Source: Aestuariibaculum marinum
GTDB lineage: Bacteria; Bacteroidota; Bacteroidia; Flavobacteriales; Flavobacteriaceae
Assembly: GCF_014596975.1 (NCBI RefSeq)
Contig: NZ_JACVXD010000002.1
Span: 124,001 to 188,000, forward strand
Length of the DNA: 64,000 bases
Direction: 5' to 3'
A model generated the notes under the pieces. It searched no databases. It was not told the origin of the DNA and saw only the letters and a list, made by a program, of their open reading frames with translations. Positions 44,717 to 56,296 of this stretch are shown here, one piece after another. Numbering within the stretch: the first letter of the stretch is position 1; the number at the start of each line of letters is the position of its first letter. Both the position numbers and the translations under genes were made by a program.

Positions 44717-46493
44717 ATGGAAGGATTTGATATTTTAAACCTGTTCCTCGTCCTGCTCTCTGCTTGGGGTGCTGGAGCCTTGATTAAACGTTTCGGATAC
44801 CCTGCCATTTTAGGAGAATTACTTATTGGAATAATTATAGGTCCGCCATTGCTAGGTCTTGTAGATACCTCAAGCACCTTAACAATCCTATCTGAAGCCG
44901 GTGTTATCCTCCTTATGGCCTACATTGGCATGGAAATTAATTTTAAAGATTTAGGAAAAGCCTCTTGGGCAGGACTTCTTGCGGCTATTGGTGGCTTTGT
45001 GGTGCCGTTTGCTTTAGGGTATTATGTAGTAACATTATCTGGCGGTACAAGTATAGCAGGGCTTTTTGTTGGTATTGCTGTTGGCGTTACTTCCTTAGCT
45101 ACTAAAAGTCGGATTTTAGTAGATTTAAACTTATTAGATACCCGTATTGCCTATGTTTTAATGGCAGGCGCCCTATTTTCAGATACTATGGCGTTGATTA
45201 TTTTTGCCGGACTATCAAGTTTTATAGACGCTGGCTCTGTAAATTTGAATGAAATCATATGGATTAGCGGTAAAATAATTCTGTTCTTTTTATTCGCAAC
45301 GGTATTCGGACTTTACCTTCTCCCTAAACTTATCAAATGGTTTGAAGACAAAAACATTAAGAATCGTACATTTTATTTTTCTCTACTTTTAATCATCGTT
45401 TTTGGACTCTCAGAATTATCAGAATTGGTTGGACTTCATGGTATTTTAGGTGCTTTTATGGCTGGTCTTTTCATAAAAGATGATCTATTTCCTAAAAAAA
45501 TAAGCACAAATATTTCTAATGTTTTTCACGATGTATCGGTAGGTTTTATGGCTCCTATCTTTTTTGTTACTGCCGGATTTCATGTTTCCCTTGATGTATT
45601 TCAATCCGATTTAAATCTTTTGATTCTAATACTAGGTGCTGCATTTATTGGTAAAATATTTGGTACAATACTATTTTATTTACCTAGTGGACATGGCTGG
45701 CGAGAAGGGTTAGCCGTAGGAACAGGAATGAATGGTCGAGGTGCTGTAGAAATAGTAATTGCCGGGATAGGTTTACAAAAAGGGGTGATTACCCAAGAAA
45801 TTTTTTCAATCTTGGTATTCATGGCTATTATAACAACACTTTCTGTGCCTCTATTATTAACATGGTCTACTAACTGGTTAAAAAAACGCGGCGAACTGGT
45901 TAAACAATTTTCTAAAAAAGGATGCATTATATTAGGAGCAAACCCATTAGGACTTCTTGTAGGTAAACATTTAAAAGAAAATAATCTTTATAGACGCCAA
46001 TAAAACCTTATCTGAACAAGCCGAAAGCAAAGGGTTTAAATGTATACATGGTAATGTTTTGGAAGAAGCAACATTACTCGAGGCCTCTGCTAAAGATTTC
46101 AGAACATTTATTGCTTTAACCGAAAATACAGAGATTAATCTATTAGCTTCTCAATTGGCAAACGACAATTTTTACGTCCCTGAAAAATATGTAGTTATCT
46201 CTCCAAATGAAAATAACGAAGGGGCAGGTGTTAACCTTTTAGGCGCAGCATCTACCCTATTTGCAAGCCGAACGGACATAAAACCTTGGATAGAAAAAAT
46301 TCAATCTTCGAATTATAATGAAGTGGAAACCAAAATAACCAAAGAAACCACTACCCGATTATGGGTGAAATCTCAACTACAAAAAAACAACCAAGTTCTA
46401 CCGCTTGTTATTTTAGACATTAACGGCAACAAACGTCCATTTGGATATAATGATACCTTAGAAGCTAACGAAATAGTTATTTATATTGAATAA
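44717..46493 (+). pseudogene. Cation:proton antiporter with TrkA-N domain, frameshifted
   Basis: Frame one (44717-46003, 428 residues) codes an antiporter membrane domain: ILGELLIGIIIGPPLLG, VGITSLATKS-like VGVTSLATKSRILVDL and GMNGRGAVEIVIAGIG. It enters a Rossmann domain (GCIILGANPLGLLVGKHLKEN) and ends in NNLYRRQ-stop. The next frame resumes with FIDANKTLSEQAESKGFKC from 45987 and goes on, uninterrupted, through NVLEEATLLEA to 46493. Joined, they give a full KefB/TrkA-N-type protein of about 590 residues. The break is at about 45975-45990 inside the Rossmann fold, and comparison with KefC-type folds suggests a few residues are missing there as well. The membrane part could still function alone. 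A sequencing error cannot be excluded. Confidence 0.82.
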
Positions 46494-46626
46494 TACACAC
46501 ACAATAAAAGAAGCTATTCTAAACTAAAAAACCTACTTTAGTAAATATAACCTATTGTTATTTTCTTCTTAATATATTCTTAACGTTTTAAGGCAATTAC
46601 TCTAATTTTAGTAATTTGCACCACTT

Positions 46627-47487
46627 ATGAAGTTATACCCTATAAACGCTGGTAATTTTAAACTGGATGGTGGTGCTATGTTTGGCGTTGTTCCAAAATC
46701 ATTATGGCAAAAAACCAACCCTGCCGATGCTAACAATATGATTGATATTGCTGCTCGCTGTTTACTTATTGAAGACGGTGATCGATTAACTTTAATTGAT
46801 ACTGGCATGGGTAATAAACAATCAGATAAGTTTTTTGGATATTACCATTTGTGGGGTGATGATAGCATTGATAAATCGTTAAAACAATACGGTTTTCATC
46901 GTGATGATATTACCGATGTCTTTTTAACGCATTTACATTTCGACCATAGTGGAGGCGCCATTCAATGGAATAAAGACCGTACCGGTTACGAGCCTGCCTT
47001 TAAAAATGCGCATTATTGGAGTAATGAAAACCACTGGCAATGGGCGACACAACCTAATCGTAGAGAACAGGCTTCTTTTTTAAAGGAAAATTTACTGCCA
47101 ATGGAAGAAAGTGGACAATTAAAGTTTACGGCGCTTCCTAAAGGAGATCTTTTAAAACAATCGGAATTAGGTTTCGATATCTTTTTTGCCGATGGCCACA
47201 CGGAAAAACAAATGATTCCACTGATTCAATATCAAGGTAATACCATAGCTTTTATGGCCGATTTATTGCCAACAGCAGGACATTTACCCTTACCATACGT
47301 TATGGGCTATGATACCCGCCCATTATTAACGTTAGATGAAAAGGAAAAATTCTTAAACCTCGCAGCAGACCAAAACTTCTATTTGTTTTTAGAACACGAT
47401 GCACATAACCAGATTATCACGGTTCAGCATACCGAAAAAGGCGTTCGATTAAAAGACGTTTTTACTGCCGAGGACATGTTCAAATAA
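46627..47487 (+). CDS. MBL-fold metallo-hydrolase
   Basis: 286 residues, no signal peptide. The metal-binding signature is THLHFDHSGGAIQW near residue 101-106, with further histidines in KNAHYWSNENHWQW, FFADGHTEKQMI and the terminal FLEHDAHNQIITVQ, and Asp in ALMADLLPTAGHLP-type MADLLPTAGHLPL. The N-terminal FKLDGGAMFGVVPKSLW is typical of the lactonase-like/quorum-quenching subgroup of MBL proteins, but the substrate is unknown. Isolated gene, 29 bases ahead of the S8 protease in the same direction. Confidence 0.9.
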   Translation: MKLYPINAGNFKLDGGAMFGVVPKSLWQKTNPADANNMIDIAARCLLIEDGDRLTLIDTGMGNKQSDKFFGYYHLWGDDSIDKSLKQYGFHRDDITDVFLTHLHFDHSGGAIQWNKDRTGYEPAFKNAHYWSNENHWQWATQPNRREQASFLKENLLPMEESGQLKFTALPKGDLLKQSELGFDIFFADGHTEKQMIPLIQYQGNTIAFMADLLPTAGHLPLPYVMGYDTRPLLTLDEKEKFLNLAADQNFYLFLEHDAHNQIITVQHTEKGVRLKDVFTAEDMFK

Positions 47488-47515
47488 AAATTAGATTAAA
47501 ATAATTACAATCAAA

Positions 47516-49129
47516 ATGAAAACAATTCAAAGATTATCATTAACAGTGGCTGCAACTGCCCTATTATCTGGTTGCGGTGGCTCTAGTTTCATATCAACAC
47601 CTGTTGAAAATATCGATTCTTCGCCATTAAAAGTTTCTGAATTAACCGAGAGAGAAAAACAAACTTGGGGACATTTAGATTTAGTAAAAGACACCATTCC
47701 TGGAATGAGTGTTGAAAAAGCATACGAAGAGTTACTTAAAAACAAAAAAGGAGCTAGCGTTATCGTAGCTGTAATCGATTCTGGTATTGATATCGATCAT
47801 GAAGATTTGAATGATGTGCTTTGGACAAACGAAGATGAAATTCCAGGAAACGGTATTGACGATGATAAAAACGGTTATGTTGATGATGTCCACGGATGGA
47901 ATTTCTTAGGTGATGGTTACGACGAGCAATTAGAGCTTACTCGTATTGTTGCAAAAGGAGATACAAGCAATCCTCAATATGCAGCTGCTAAAGCGGAATA
48001 CGATGAAGAGTTTCAAACATGGAATGACAGAAAAATGCGTTACGAGCAAATCTATGCGCAATTAAAATCTGCCGATGAAACATTTACGAAACACTTCGGA
48101 AAAGCAGATTATACCAAAGAAGAAATTAACGCTATTGGAGCAACGACTGATGAAGATTTAAACAAAGCGGTGCAAATGGCTAAGTTTATGTTCAGCAACG
48201 GTTTAGACTCTCTTCAAGATGCTAAAGAAGAAATTAACAGTGGTTTAGAGCACTTCGCTGAACGTTTAAACTACAACCTAAACTTGAACTTTAATGGTCG
48301 TGTAACTGGAGATAACCCAGACGATATGTCGACTAAATACTACGGAAACGGAAACGTTAAACCAGTAAAAAAATCAGAAAGTCACGGTACACACGTAGCT
48401 GGTATTATTGCTGCTGAACGTGGAAATGGAAAAGGTGTAGATGGTGTTGCTAACAACGTTAAAATTATGTCTTTAAGAGCGGTACCAAATGGTGATGAGT
48501 ATGATAAAGATATTGCATTAGCTATTCGTTACGCTGTAGATAACGGTGCAAAAGTAATTAACGGAAGTTTTGGAAAAAGCTATTCTCCACACAGCGATTG
48601 GGTACGTGAAGCAATTAAATATGCTGCTGACAACGATGTGATTTTTGTTCACGCTGCTGGAAACGAAAGTAAAGATGTTGATGTGAAACCTAACTTCCCA
48701 GACGATAACGTAAACTACGTTGAAGTCGCTAATAACTACATTAGAGTAGGTGCTTTAGAACCTAAATACGGTTCAGGATTATTAGCTAGTTTTTCTAACT
48801 ATGGTAAAAAGAATGTAGATGTATTTGCTCCAGGAGCTAAAATTTACTCAACAACTCCAGAAAACGAGTACGATACTAAAGGAGGTACATCTATGGCTGC
48901 TCCTGCTGTAGCTGGTGTTGCCGCTTTAATTCGTTCTTATTTCCCTGATTTAAGCGCTGGTCAAGTAAAACAAATTATTTTAGATTCTGGTCTAGCCTTA
49001 AACCTTAAAGTTGTTGTTGCTGGTGACACTAACGATGTTAGACCATTTAGCGAGTTAACTACTTCAGGTAGAATAGTTAATGCTTACAATGCTTTAATTA
49101 TGGCTGCTAAAGAATCTTCAGCCAAATAA
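47516..49129 (+). CDS. S8 (subtilisin-like) serine protease, lipoprotein
   Basis: 537 residues. Lipobox in ATALLSGCGGSS (Cys20), so probably anchored to the outer membrane. The triad is Asp in VIVAVIDSGIDIDHEDL (about 87), His in SESHGTHVAGIIAAERG (about 291) and Ser in TKGGTSMAAPAVAGVAAL (about 460), with oxyanion Asn in VFVHAAGNES (about 380). A region of about 200 residues between Asp and His is larger than in subtilisin and contains mostly helix. A surface or periplasmic protease; targets unknown. Ended by a perfect terminator. Confidence 0.95.
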   Translation: MKTIQRLSLTVAATALLSGCGGSSFISTPVENIDSSPLKVSELTEREKQTWGHLDLVKDTIPGMSVEKAYEELLKNKKGASVIVAVIDSGIDIDHEDLNDVLWTNEDEIPGNGIDDDKNGYVDDVHGWNFLGDGYDEQLELTRIVAKGDTSNPQYAAAKAEYDEEFQTWNDRKMRYEQIYAQLKSADETFTKHFGKADYTKEEINAIGATTDEDLNKAVQMAKFMFSNGLDSLQDAKEEINSGLEHFAERLNYNLNLNFNGRVTGDNPDDMSTKYYGNGNVKPVKKSESHGTHVAGIIAAERGNGKGVDGVANNVKIMSLRAVPNGDEYDKDIALAIRYAVDNGAKVINGSFGKSYSPHSDWVREAIKYAADNDVIFVHAAGNESKDVDVKPNFPDDNVNYVEVANNYIRVGALEPKYGSGLLASFSNYGKKNVDVFAPGAKIYSTTPENEYDTKGGTSMAAPAVAGVAALIRSYFPDLSAGQVKQIILDSGLALNLKVVVAGDTNDVRPFSELTTSGRIVNAYNALIMAAKESSAK

Positions 49130-49145
49130 AAGATGATATTCTATT

Positions 49146-49173
49146 AAAAAAAGAGGCATATGCCTCTTTTTTT
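49146..49173 (+). terminator. Palindromic terminator after the S8 protease
   Basis: AAAAAAAGAGGCATATGCCTCTTTTTTT is fully palindromic (described in parts: GAGGCATATGCCTC core at 49153-49166, A run before, T run after). Confidence 0.88.
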
Positions 49174-49237
49174 AATTATAGACTTTTGGTATTTTACTCC
49201 AAGAGCGTTACGTTTAACAAAACTAATAATCCCTTAG

Positions 49238-51082
49238 ATGAAACAATTTTTTATCTCTATTTTAAGTCTGTCATTATTGGCATCTTGTGGTGGTTCTAAA
49301 GAATATACTACAATTACGCCAACAGTTCCGGTCATTCCTAATACACCGGCAGCATCAACCTACTGGCAACAACATGTAGATTACACTATGGATATTGATA
49401 TGAATGTAAACAACTATCAATATCAAGGAAAACAAACGCTGGTTTACACCAACAATTCACCGGATGTTTTAAACAAAGTATTTTACCATTTATACTTTAA
49501 TGCCTTCCAACCGGGTAGCGAAATGGACGTACGTTCGCGCACTATTGCCGACCCAGACGCTCGTGTAGGCGACCGCATAAGTAAACTTAGTCCTGATGAA
49601 ATCGGATATATTAAAATTAACTCATTGAAACAAAATGGTACTTCACTAACTTACGATACTGTTGGTACTGTTTTAGAAGTCGAACTTGCAAAACCTATTC
49701 AACCGGGAGAGCGTGTAACCTTCGATATGCTTTTCGATGCTCAGGTACCGGTACAAATCCGTCGTTCGGGAAGAAATAATAAAGAGGGAGTTGCACTTTC
49801 TATGACTCAGTGGTACCCAAAATTAGCTGAATACGATTTTGAAGGCTGGCATACCGACCCATATATTGGTCGTGAATTCCACGGTGTTTGGGGTAATTTC
49901 GATGTAACACTTCACATTGATAAAACTTATGTAGTAGGAGGGACAGGGTACCTTCAAAACCCTAATGAAGTAGGTCATGGTTACGAAACATCAACTGTAA
50001 ATCGCCCTGATGGAGAAAAACTAACCTGGCATTTTGTGGCGCCTAATGTGCATGACTTTACCTGGGCTGCCGATCCAGAGTATATTCACGATACTTTAAA
50101 ATCGTCAAATGGACCTACATTACACTTTTTATACAAAAAGACTTTAGATAAGGAAAAACTTAATTATTGGAAAAAATTCCAGCCAAAAGCAGCAGAATTA
50201 ATTCAGTATTATAGTGAGCACGTAGGAACGTATCCATATAAGCAATACTCTGTTATTCAAGGAGGCGATGGCGGTATGGAATATGCCATGTGTACATTAA
50301 TTACGGGAGACAGAAGTTTTGGTAGTCTGGTAGGCGTTACTGCTCACGAAATGGCACATACCTGGTTTCAGTTCTTATTAGCCACTAACGAAACAAAACA
50401 CGAATGGATGGACGAAGGGTTTACCAGCTATATTAGTGATTTCGCTATGAATGAGATCATGAATGAAGGAAAAGAAAACCCGACAGCGGCAGCATACAAA
50501 AACTATATTTATTTAGCTAAATCTGGCAAAGAACAACCACTTTCTACGCAAGCCGATCGCTACCAGTTTAATCAAGCGTATAGCATTTCGGCATATAGTA
50601 AAGGTGAAGTGTTCTTATCTCAATTAGGGTATGTAATCGGCGAAGAAAACTTGAAAAAAACAATCAAGAAATACTTTAATGATTTTTCATTTAAACACCC
50701 AAGACCTATTGATATTATCCGCTCTGCCGAAAAAGTATCTGGTTTAGAGTTAGATTGGTATTTAATCGATTTTACACAAACAACAAACACCATAGATTAC
50801 GGTGTTAAAGTTATAAATGGTGAAAATATTACCCTTGAGCGTATTGGCCTAATGCCAATGCCTTTAGATTTAACTGTAACCTACACCGACGGAACTACTG
50901 AAGATTTCTACATTCCGTTACAAATGATGCGTGGTGAAAAGCCAACTACAGCAACTATTGCCCCAGATTGGGCCTGGGCATACCCGGTTTACACGTTAAA
51001 AGCAAATAAAGCTGTAAAATCTGTACAAATCGACCCTAAAGAATTGATGGCAGACATTAATAAAGAAAACAATAAAATGTAA
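49238..51082 (+). CDS. M1-family aminopeptidase, lipoprotein
   Basis: 614 residues with lipobox LSLLASCGGSK (Cys17). The gluzincin site is HEMAHTWFQF near residue 370 and DEGFTSYISDF near 393 (third ligand Glu), and the exopeptidase motif GGMEYAMCTLI near 346. The N-terminal beta-saddle and the C-terminal ISAYSKGEVFLSQLGYVIG region are M1-like. Removes N-terminal residues from peptides outside the cytoplasm. It lies 108 bases after the S8 gene and its terminator, so has its own promoter. Confidence 0.94.
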   Translation: MKQFFISILSLSLLASCGGSKEYTTITPTVPVIPNTPAASTYWQQHVDYTMDIDMNVNNYQYQGKQTLVYTNNSPDVLNKVFYHLYFNAFQPGSEMDVRSRTIADPDARVGDRISKLSPDEIGYIKINSLKQNGTSLTYDTVGTVLEVELAKPIQPGERVTFDMLFDAQVPVQIRRSGRNNKEGVALSMTQWYPKLAEYDFEGWHTDPYIGREFHGVWGNFDVTLHIDKTYVVGGTGYLQNPNEVGHGYETSTVNRPDGEKLTWHFVAPNVHDFTWAADPEYIHDTLKSSNGPTLHFLYKKTLDKEKLNYWKKFQPKAAELIQYYSEHVGTYPYKQYSVIQGGDGGMEYAMCTLITGDRSFGSLVGVTAHEMAHTWFQFLLATNETKHEWMDEGFTSYISDFAMNEIMNEGKENPTAAAYKNYIYLAKSGKEQPLSTQADRYQFNQAYSISAYSKGEVFLSQLGYVIGEENLKKTIKKYFNDFSFKHPRPIDIIRSAEKVSGLELDWYLIDFTQTTNTIDYGVKVINGENITLERIGLMPMPLDLTVTYTDGTTEDFYIPLQMMRGEKPTTATIAPDWAWAYPVYTLKANKAVKSVQIDPKELMADINKENNKM

Positions 51083-51108
51083 ATTCATTCCTCATTTTAT
51101 TTTAAGTA

Positions 51109-51148
51109 ACAAAAGGCTTCTTTTTTATTAAAAGAGGCCTTTTGTTGT
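51109..51148 (+). terminator. Terminator after the M1 aminopeptidase
   Basis: ACAAAAGGC (51109-51117) pairs with GCCTTTTGT (51137-51145), with a further TCTTTT/AAAAGA inner stem and a T-rich end. Confidence 0.8.
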
Positions 51149-51178
51149 TTCCTATAAAATCAAATAATTTTAAAATGA

Positions 51179-51210
51179 TTGTGCCAACACTTTATTTTTT
51201 AATACCTTCG
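51179..51210 (+). promoter_or_regulatory. Promoter of the thi operon
   Basis: TTG at 51179-51181 and TACCTTCG at 51203-51210 (21-base spacing) fit the Bacteroidetes TTG/TAnnTTTG arrangement with one mismatch, placing transcription start just before the riboswitch. Confidence 0.5.
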
Positions 51211-51219
51211 TGTTGTAAA

Positions 51220-51295
51220 CTTTAGGGGTGTTCTAATATTTAGAACTGAGACATACCCTTTGAACCTGATACGGTTAGTACCGTCGAAGGGAAAA
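51220..51295 (+). promoter_or_regulatory. TPP riboswitch (thi box)
   Basis: The conserved parts are present: AGGGGTG on the 5' side, CTGAGA, ACCCTTTGAACCTGATACGG and GTACCGTCGAAGGGAA, in the order and spacing of the THI element. It binds thiamine pyrophosphate and shuts off thi genes. A terminator follows at 51342-51368, so the likely mode is transcription attenuation. Confidence 0.96.
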
Positions 51296-51341
51296 GTTGA
51301 ATAGCCTGTTGCAATACAGACTAGCACACCTTTTCATAAAC

Positions 51342-51368
51342 ACACTTCAAATCGCGAAGTGTCTTTTT
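51342..51368 (+). terminator. Terminator of the riboswitch expression platform
   Basis: ACACTTC (51342-51348) pairs with GAAGTGT (51356-51362), followed by CTTTTTT, 50 bases before thiS. It would form when TPP is bound. Confidence 0.75.
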
Positions 51369-51417
51369 TCAAAGTCTTTATTTTCCTCTATGGTTTACAA
51401 TATAAAATGTATTGTAA

Positions 51418-51621
51418 ATGATAACCATTCAACTTAACGAACGTAAGTTAAATATTGATGCCAATGTCAATGTTTCACAATTACTGATTCAGGAAAACTA
51501 TCCACAAATTGGCATTGCTGTAGCCATCAATCAACAAATTATTTCCAAAACCAACTGGGCAAATCAATTGCTACAGGATGGCGATAATATCCTCATTATT
51601 CAGGCAACCCAAGGGGGATAA
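51418..51621 (+). CDS. thiS: Sulfur carrier protein ThiS
   Basis: 67 residues with a ubiquitin-like fold and the diagnostic C-terminal Gly-Gly (IIQATQGG), where ThiF adenylates and sulfur is loaded for thiazole formation. The start MITIQLNERKLNIDANVNVS is typical. First gene under the TPP riboswitch, 24 bases before thiC. Confidence 0.93.
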   Translation: MITIQLNERKLNIDANVNVSQLLIQENYPQIGIAVAINQQIISKTNWANQLLQDGDNILIIQATQGG

Positions 51622-53505
<1,884 letters not shown>

Positions 53506-53514
53506 AAGTAAAAT

Positions 53515-54099
53515 ATGATTGTTCTAATTGCCCCTGAACATATACTTGATAATGAAATCATAATCCTTCATGAATTATTTCGTGAAGGATTACAATACTT
53601 TCATTTACGTAAACCGCATCAAGATTTTCAATTTTATAGTGATTACCTGAATCAAATAGAGACAAAATATCACAATAGAGTAGTGGTTCATGAATTTCAT
53701 GAGCTTTTAGAACATTATAACTTAAAAGGCATTCATTTTCAGGAAGCTAAAAGACGAGAAACTTCAACGGAAGCTTTTCAAAAGTTAAGAAAAGAAAATA
53801 AGATTTCAATAAGCAGTTCATTTCACTCACCTGAAGAACTTGCCGATTGCAAATTTAATTTTGATTATCACTTGTTGAGTCCGGTGTTTTCATCAATTTC
53901 AAAACAAGGCTATCAAGGGCAAGGCTTCAAGGTAAATCATATTAACAAAACCATTATTGGCATGGGTGGTGTTACCACCAAAAACCTATCTGAATTTGAT
54001 AAGTTAGGTTATAAGGGCGTTGGTGTTTTAGGAGGCATTTGGCAAAGTAAAACGCCTGTAGAAGATTTTAAAATCATGCAAAAGCATTACAAAAACTAA
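53515..54099 (+). CDS. TenI/ThiE-like protein
   Basis: 194 residues of the thiamine-phosphate-synthase barrel fold (FREGLQYFHLRKPH, YHNRVVVHEFHELL, LLSPVFSSISKQGYQGQG, IIGMGGVTTKNLSEF). The pyrophosphate-contacting motif GVHLG-x-x-D of true ThiE is here GIHFQEAKRR, so it may not be a ThiE. TenI, which aromatises the thiazole tautomer, has similar divergence. A second copy with intact motifs lies at 54873. A 9-base gap from thiC fits co-expression. Confidence 0.8.
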   Translation: MIVLIAPEHILDNEIIILHELFREGLQYFHLRKPHQDFQFYSDYLNQIETKYHNRVVVHEFHELLEHYNLKGIHFQEAKRRETSTEAFQKLRKENKISISSSFHSPEELADCKFNFDYHLLSPVFSSISKQGYQGQGFKVNHINKTIIGMGGVTTKNLSEFDKLGYKGVGVLGGIWQSKTPVEDFKIMQKHYKN

Positions 54100-54103
54100 T
54101 TAT

Positions 54104-54868
54104 TTGGATACCAATACTTACATATTATCAATAGCCGGATTTGATCCGAGTAGCGGAGCAGGACTTACTCAGGATATTAAAACTTTTGAGGCTCATGGAC
54201 TTTATGGCTTATCAGTTTTTACGGCTATAACCGTTCAGAATGATGTGGATTTTAAACAATGTATCTGGACAAACCCTGAAATCATTTCAGCTCAAATTGA
54301 CACCTTATTTCAACGTTTTGAAATATCAGTTGTTAAAATCGGTATTGTAGAATCCTGGGAGATTTTGCTCCATATTTTAAAACAATTAAAACAGCTAAAC
54401 CCTGACATAAAAATTGTTTTAGACCCTATTTTAAAAGCTAGTGCAGGTTTCGATTTTCATTCTAAAGACCATCAATCTACTTTGGATGCTATCTGGACAT
54501 ATTGCAATATCATCACTCCAAATTACGATGAAATTAAACGTTTATACCCCGAATTAAACATTGAGGAAACTATAGAACACATTTCTGCTTTTACAAATAT
54601 CTATTTAAAAGGCGGTCATCGTAAAGACAAAAAAGGCTGGGACGAGCTATATTATAACCGCATTGTTATGGTAAACATTCCACCAAATACAGAAACTATT
54701 TCTGAAAAACATGGTAGTGGTTGTGTATTATCGTCGGCTTTAGCTTCTAATTTGACTTTAGATATTCCTTTGGAAGACGCCTCAAAACTTGCTAAATATT
54801 ACACAGAACGATTCTTAAATTCTAACTCTAGTTTACTTGGAGAACATGCCTATCAAACAAAAACATAA
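54104..54868 (+). CDS. thiD: Hydroxymethylpyrimidine/phosphomethylpyrimidine kinase ThiD
   Basis: 254 residues from TTG 54104 (the only start in frame; no ATG upstream before a stop). Phosphorylates HMP to HMP-PP. A ribokinase-like fold: SIAGFDPSSGAGLTQDIKTF at the N-terminus, VLDPILKASAGFDF, ITPNYDEIKRLYP, IYLKGGHRKDKKG and the anion-hole/catalytic GSGCVLSSALASNL near residue 205. Four bases after the TenI-like gene. Confidence 0.93.
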   Translation: MDTNTYILSIAGFDPSSGAGLTQDIKTFEAHGLYGLSVFTAITVQNDVDFKQCIWTNPEIISAQIDTLFQRFEISVVKIGIVESWEILLHILKQLKQLNPDIKIVLDPILKASAGFDFHSKDHQSTLDAIWTYCNIITPNYDEIKRLYPELNIEETIEHISAFTNIYLKGGHRKDKKGWDELYYNRIVMVNIPPNTETISEKHGSGCVLSSALASNLTLDIPLEDASKLAKYYTERFLNSNSSLLGEHAYQTKT

Positions 54869-54872
54869 TATT

Positions 54873-55514
54873 ATGAACATCGCTAAATTACATTATATAT
54901 CACAAGGACAAACGCCAGAAGAACATCTGCATAATATCCAAAAAGCCTGTACTTATGGCGCCGAACTGGTACAACTTCGTCTAAAAAACACAGACCAAAA
55001 CACCTTACTAAAAACTGCTGAAAAAGCACGAGAAATTACTGGACATTTTCAAACACGATTAATCATAAACGACCATTATAAAATAGCAAAAACAGTGAAT
55101 GCTGATGGGGTTCACTTAGGAAAAACCGATGCTTGTCCTTTAGAAGCTCGTGAGCATTTAGGTAAGTGGTTTATAATTGGAGGCACCGCAAATACCCTTG
55201 AAGATTGCCAAAATCTAATTAATAAAAAAGTCGATTATATTGGTTTAGGTCCTTTTAGATTCACTCAAACCAAAGACAATTTAAGTCCGATTTTAGGTTT
55301 TGAAGGCTATCAGTCGATAGTTAAGCAATTAAAATCTACAACTCCAATAATTGCCATTGGTGGTATTGTTGAACAGGATATTCCACAACTTTTACAAACC
55401 GGAATTTACGGTATTGCCATGTCTGGTGCTATTACAGAAAATTTCAATAACATTTCAACCTTCAACAAGTTACTAAACGCATCAGCAACTTTTGAACAAC
55501 GACACACTTTTTAA
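54873..55514 (+). CDS. thiE: Thiamine-phosphate synthase ThiE
   Basis: 213 residues from ATG 54873 ([18 protein letters not shown]), 4 bases after the thiD stop; an earlier ATG at 54837 lies inside thiD. Joins HMP-PP with the thiazole phosphate to give thiamine phosphate. All ThiE motifs are present: [59 protein letters not shown] and IIAIGGI. Confidence 0.93.
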   Translation: MNIAKLHYISQGQTPEEHLHNIQKACTYGAELVQLRLKNTDQNTLLKTAEKAREITGHFQTRLIINDHYKIAKTVNADGVHLGKTDACPLEAREHLGKWFIIGGTANTLEDCQNLINKKVDYIGLGPFRFTQTKDNLSPILGFEGYQSIVKQLKSTTPIIAIGGIVEQDIPQLLQTGIYGIAMSGAITENFNNISTFNKLLNASATFEQRHTF

Positions 55515-55516
55515 TT

Positions 55517-56287
55517 ATGAACGATTTATTACACATAGCCGATAAAACATTTCAATCCAGATTATTCACCGGAACGGGAAAATTCAGTTCCAACCAACTC
55601 ATGTCTGATGCTTTAATAGAAAGCGAAAGTGAACTGATTACCGTTGCTTTAAAACGTGTAGACGTGAATAATGAACAAGACAAAATGCTAAAAAGTATTA
55701 TGCGTCCACACATTAATTTACTGCCAAATACGTCAGGTGTTCGCGATGCTAAAGAAGCTATTTTCGCGGCCCAATTGGCTCGTGAAGCTTTAGAGACCAA
55801 CTGGATTAAACTAGAAATTCACCCAGATCCAAAATACTTATTACCTGATCCTATTGAGACATTAAAAGCAGCTGAAGAATTAGTAAAATTAGGATTTGTG
55901 GTGATGCCATACATTCATGCCGATCCCGTTTTATGCAAACGATTAGAAGATGTTGGCGCCCAATGTGTGATGCCATTAGGCGCTCCAATAGGAACCAATA
56001 AAGGCTTAAAGACACTTGATTTCTTAGAAATTATTATAGAACAAAGTAATGTACCTGTTATTGTCGATGCTGGAATTGGGAGTCCATCGCATGCGGCTTA
56101 TGCCATGGAAATTGGTGCCGATGCAGTTTTGGTAAATACCGCTATTGCCGTTTCTCAAAATCCTGTTATTATGGCTAAAGCCTTTAAAATGGCTGTTGAA
56201 GCTGGCCGTATGGCTTACAATTCCAAATTGGCTTCTGTGAAACACCATGCTGAAGCGAGCAGCCCTTTAACCAGTTTTTTAAACTAA
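55517..56287 (+). CDS. thiG: Thiazole synthase ThiG
   Basis: 256 residues. Builds the thiazole phosphate from DXP, dehydroglycine and ThiS-thiocarboxylate. The imine-forming lysine lies in [13 protein letters not shown], and the barrel ends with [27 protein letters not shown] (shown as [19 protein letters not shown]). [16 protein letters not shown] and [15 protein letters not shown] are further signatures. Two bases after thiE. Confidence 0.96.
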   Translation: MNDLLHIADKTFQSRLFTGTGKFSSNQLMSDALIESESELITVALKRVDVNNEQDKMLKSIMRPHINLLPNTSGVRDAKEAIFAAQLAREALETNWIKLEIHPDPKYLLPDPIETLKAAEELVKLGFVVMPYIHADPVLCKRLEDVGAQCVMPLGAPIGTNKGLKTLDFLEIIIEQSNVPVIVDAGIGSPSHAAYAMEIGADAVLVNTAIAVSQNPVIMAKAFKMAVEAGRMAYNSKLASVKHHAEASSPLTSFLN

Positions 56288-56296
56288 AAACTCATT

